Below are positions 61,211 to 64,000 of a stretch of DNA of 64,000 bases, one piece after another; position 1 is the first letter of the stretch; the number at the start of each line of letters is the position of its first letter. A program made the position numbers and the translations under genes. The notes beneath the pieces are model-generated. The model did not search any database, was not told where the DNA came from, and saw only the letters and a list, made by a program, of their open reading frames with translations. The DNA comes from Raphanus sativus (lineage: Eukaryota > Streptophyta > Magnoliopsida > Brassicales > Brassicaceae). Location of the stretch: NCBI RefSeq assembly GCF_000801105.2, contig NC_079519.1, forward strand, positions 36,121,288 through 36,185,287, in the 5' to 3' direction.

Positions 61211-64000
61211 TTACTTATATCCTCCTCCATCCCACCCACCATCTGGTTCCTTCCTCTTAAGAGTACCACCTGACATTTGATACATTCTTGCTTCATCTCT
61301 CAAAGGTAAAGAACTAGAGGAAGATAGTTGTCTTTGTACAAGTGCTGCTGCTTCATCAGTTTCATGCCCTACTGGTCCAGAGTTTAAGTCAAGACCAGAT
61401 CTAAACCATTTTGCATTGTTGCTGTCCGAAACTCCACCATTGCTGTTACCGTTTGGGAGGTTAACAACATAAGGCCTTGGGTAGTTAGAAGGGATGGGAA
61501 CTCCTGGACCCAATATTTGAGAGTTGACAGGAGGGAAGCATAGCCTGCCACTTGATGAAGAGTCCATGTATGGTGTTGAAGCACCTGAAAAGTTTGCTGA
61601 GGAAATAGGATAGGTGGTTCCAAAAGGAAACCCAGGATACTGAAATGCTGTGGGTGGGAATGAAACTGCCGGAGAAGACAGTAAAACAGGGCCTCTGTAC
61701 ATATCAGGTGTATATGATGAAGCTTCAGATGTATGACCAACCATTCTCTGCGGTCCATTGCCTCGTTCAGGCAAGACTTGAGGAATACTCATTGCTGAAT
61801 AATTGTTAACAGCAGGAAACCAAGATGAGAAGCCAGGTCTTATTCCACTGATCATTGGCTGTGCACTGCGGGAATTTTGACTAAAACCCAGAGATGATTC
61901 AACGATAACATCATCAACTGCAGGTCCATCGTTTAAATCAAAGTCCCTACTACCACCAGAAGATAAGTTTGCCTGTTGAAAAGTTGAATTCACCCGGTGA
62001 CCACTGCTTATTGTATGATTATTCATATCAGCTGGATCATCAAGTCTGTTTAGATCAAGATCCAGTCCACCGGAGGGATTTGTGGGATTGGCAAATCTTT
62101 GGGAAGGTAGATCTTCAAGAACTCTTTCATCCGGTACATTTAGGTCGAAGTCCAAGAATGTCTTTGTTTGCTTGCCAGCGGTTGTGGAAGCCTCACAGGA
62201 AGCCACCTCTTGGACCTTTCTTGGCTCAGCTGGCCGGAAGGCGCTAGTGGCAGCAGATCCTCTCCAGCCAACAGTTGCTTTATTTCTCAACAGATCTTCA
62301 CGCGGAACAAAAGCACCCTTTGCAGCGGCAGCAACTGTAATGGATGCAGGAAGTAGACTGGGTTGTAAAGGAGTAGATGTCAAAGACAACGATCCAGAGA
62401 AGTTGCTTGAATTCTCCTTTCGTGTGTCATCCCCATTGAAAGCTTCATTCAGGTCAAATTTAACTCCGGCTTCCAGCTCTGACCCTGCAAAAGCTGAAAC
62501 TGAAGCAACAGCTTTGGCAACAGAGGTACATTCCTCTGTTTCATGCCCATCAGCAAATGTTGTCGCGGCGCACTGTTTTCCGACTTCAGAACTCTTTAGA
62601 GACGCCTCCACATGCTCAACTTCATTCTTAATTATAGATGAGTCCAGATGAGCTGTCACAGGCTTGTTCTTTTTATCTGTTTGGTTCACATGATTAATCC
62701 CCACGTCGATCTTTTGCGCAGCCACACCCTTGGAGAACCCAGACGAAACTGTTCCATCTTCCCTCATTTCTTTAACCAACTCAGAACTCAAGACTACAGG
62801 GGGTTTCTGCTCATTCTTGTTATCACCTACTACATCAGAGTGTGAATTTGCAACGGCCAAGGAATCTACTTTGGGACATAATACGATGGCTTTACATTCA
62901 GCTGGCGCAGAAGTTTCCACTGATGTACAAGCAGCCTTTCGATCGTTAGCTGTTCCACCACAATCATTATCATCAGACAATTTCTCTGGCATCGATCTAT
63001 CAATATTTTCAGTATTCCTATCCTTGGCAAACTCTGACAAAAATGATACCACTGCACCCATTTGCTCAGAACTCAATATCACCTTTGGTTTATCCTCCAC
63101 CTGAGCACCACCAACACCCTCCAAGTGCGAATCTTGAGCAGTCAAAGAATCTGCATTTTGACTTATGCCAACGGTTTTACATATACGTAAGGAAGAGTTT
63201 CCTGTCCTCATCACTGTATCTGCCACTCGATCTGTCTCTGATATCTCCTCAGTCTTTAGGTCACTAACTGCCCCACTATCACCATCATCAGAAATGTTTT
63301 CCCCAATACCTGATGTGTGCCCAGCGGTTGGAGCAATATCATCCGAATTTTCATTGCTTTCTAGGCACTGATCCACCAATCTTTGCAACTCTTCGATTTC
63401 TGAATCGGAGTTCTCATCAAGATCTCCCGGCTTAGAATCATTCACATTCTCTACAACGGGCAACTGCTCGCCACTACTGCTGACATGTTCAACAATTGTG
63501 GGATTCACATTCTCAGCTTGCTCGCTAGGCAAGCCATCCGCAGAATCTGAAACCCGAGATACCGAGGGTGATGCAACAGGGGATTTGGACATTTCATCAG
63601 CAGCAACAGTAGCTAGAAGATTCATTCCAACATCATCTGCACCAGCCACACATGCATTCGCCTCAGAGTCCCTGACACAACTTTCAATCAAAGCATTCAT
63701 TAAGCTGTGTGATTCACCATGCCCTTTTCCAGTTCTGACATCATCTCCTAAGGTAGGAGACGTGGGCTTGACAATATCTTCTATTTTACTAGACTCATTA
63801 ACAGCCTTCTCGTGCTCATCACTACGTTCACCACATTTAGGCAGCTTCACCATCAACTTATTGCTACAACCTTCAGCTTTCTCAATAGTTACAGTTCTTT
63901 GTGATGAGATGCTCCTGGTCAACCCAACTTCTGCATGGAGAGCACCAGTATTTCTTTGCTGCGCAACATTAACAACAGCAACACCTGTTCCAGGTGATGG
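61211..64000 (-). CDS. SUO-like: SUO-like BAH/TFIIS-N/GW protein, C-terminal part (partial)
   Basis: The frame is open from the stop at 61211-61213 to the right window edge (about 929 residues), so the gene's 5' part, with the BAH and TFIIS N-terminal domains expected for the family, lies outside. Visible features: a serine/aspartate-rich region with many DSLxxxxSHSD-type repeats, then five (F/L)DLN motifs (FDLNEAF, DFDLNVPDER, LDLDLNRLDD, DFDLNDGP, LDLNSGP), a proline/phenylalanine-rich stretch (SFPPTAFQYPGFPFG) and two glycine-tryptophan motifs: VGWRGS (62264-62269) and GGWDGGG near the C terminus. Family knowledge: Arabidopsis SUO (At3g48050) promotes miRNA-mediated translational repression, with two GW motifs needed for function. 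It may end at 61211, or splice at a GT in TATAA-GTAATC to a further small exon. The DLN motifs resemble EAR-type repression motifs. Confidence 0.82.
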   Translation of the reverse strand, partial: PSPGTGVAVVNVAQQRNTGALHAEVGLTRSISSQRTVTIEKAEGCSNKLMVKLPKCGERSDEHEKAVNESSKIEDIVKPTSPTLGDDVRTGKGHGESHSLMNALIESCVRDSEANACVAGADDVGMNLLATVAADEMSKSPVASPSVSRVSDSADGLPSEQAENVNPTIVEHVSSSGEQLPVVENVNDSKPGDLDENSDSEIEELQRLVDQCLESNENSDDIAPTAGHTSGIGENISDDGDSGAVSDLKTEEISETDRVADTVMRTGNSSLRICKTVGISQNADSLTAQDSHLEGVGGAQVEDKPKVILSSEQMGAVVSFLSEFAKDRNTENIDRSMPEKLSDDNDCGGTANDRKAACTSVETSAPAECKAIVLCPKVDSLAVANSHSDVVGDNKNEQKPPVVLSSELVKEMREDGTVSSGFSKGVAAQKIDVGINHVNQTDKKNKPVTAHLDSSIIKNEVEHVEASLKSSEVGKQCAATTFADGHETEECTSVAKAVASVSAFAGSELEAGVKFDLNEAFNGDDTRKENSSNFSGSLSLTSTPLQPSLLPASITVAAAAKGAFVPREDLLRNKATVGWRGSAATSAFRPAEPRKVQEVASCEASTTAGKQTKTFLDFDLNVPDERVLEDLPSQRFANPTNPSGGLDLDLNRLDDPADMNNHTISSGHRVNSTFQQANLSSGGSRDFDLNDGPAVDDVIVESSLGFSQNSRSAQPMISGIRPGFSSWFPAVNNYSAMSIPQVLPERGNGPQRMVGHTSEASSYTPDMYRGPVLLSSPAVSFPPTAFQYPGFPFGTTYPISSANFSGASTPYMDSSSSGRLCFPPVNSQILGPGVPIPSNYPRPYVVNLPNGNSNGGVSDSNNAKWFRSGLDLNSGPVGHETDEAAALVQRQLSSSSSLPLRDEARMYQMSGGTLKRKEPDGGWDGGGYK

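Noticed and set aside
62082..62651. 189-codon frame on the plus strand
   Set aside because: Fully antisense to the SUO-like coding sequence, whose composition keeps the opposite frame open.

Overview
This is a nuclear plant sequence from the mustard family (Brassicaceae). It has AT-rich intergenic DNA, GT-AG introns, crucifer-type Helitrons and MITEs, and proteins very close to Arabidopsis thaliana homologues. A glucosinolate-transporter homologue (NPF2.11/GTR2) also fits a crucifer. The genus cannot be fixed from the sequence. Gene names and Arabidopsis locus numbers come from recalled family sequences, not a database search.

Left end (1-10.4 kb): an Arabidopsis chromosome 1-like segment. 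It holds a RALF peptide gene (RALFL8/9 type), an intact 14-exon MLO6 gene, and, beyond MLO6, a second RALF-type upstream region that has lost its coding sequence. A Mutator-like pseudogene with acidic repeats lies between the RALF gene and MLO6.

At about 10.4-10.8 kb the homology switches to a chromosome 5-like segment (At5g62610 to At5g62880 order). It starts with an orphan first exon of bHLH79 whose bHLH-coding exons are absent. An F-box gene (At5g62660-like) and NPF2.11 follow. Between these two lie the 3' end of a second NPF2.11 copy and the upstream region of a second F-box copy, which points to an ancient tandem duplication later reduced by deletion.

Middle (20-35.5 kb): gene-poor DNA with a tandem Helitron array, two or more well-bounded Helitrons, a Tourist-like, a Stowaway-like and an Emigrant-like MITE, and nothing recognisable as AHA11, TUB2 or TUB3, which I recall at this position in Arabidopsis.

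Right half (35.6-64 kb): a decayed LRR receptor kinase (At5g62710-like), an HPP-family plastid nitrite transporter (NITR2), a DUF1645 gene, another Helitron, DXR (MEP-pathway enzyme) head-to-head with PEX14, SWEET5, ROP11 and, running off the right edge, a SUO-like BAH/TFIIS/GW protein. Exon models for MLO6, NPF2.11, NITR2, DXR, PEX14, SWEET5 and ROP11 close in frame at near-family lengths (586, 610, 255, 473, 493, 240 and 216 aa).

The genes do not form an operon-like pathway. They are unlinked housekeeping and signalling functions kept in ancestral order. I found no convincing novel multi-gene system. The unusual content is evolutionary: a rearrangement breakpoint through bHLH79, paired gene relics, and Helitron concatenation.
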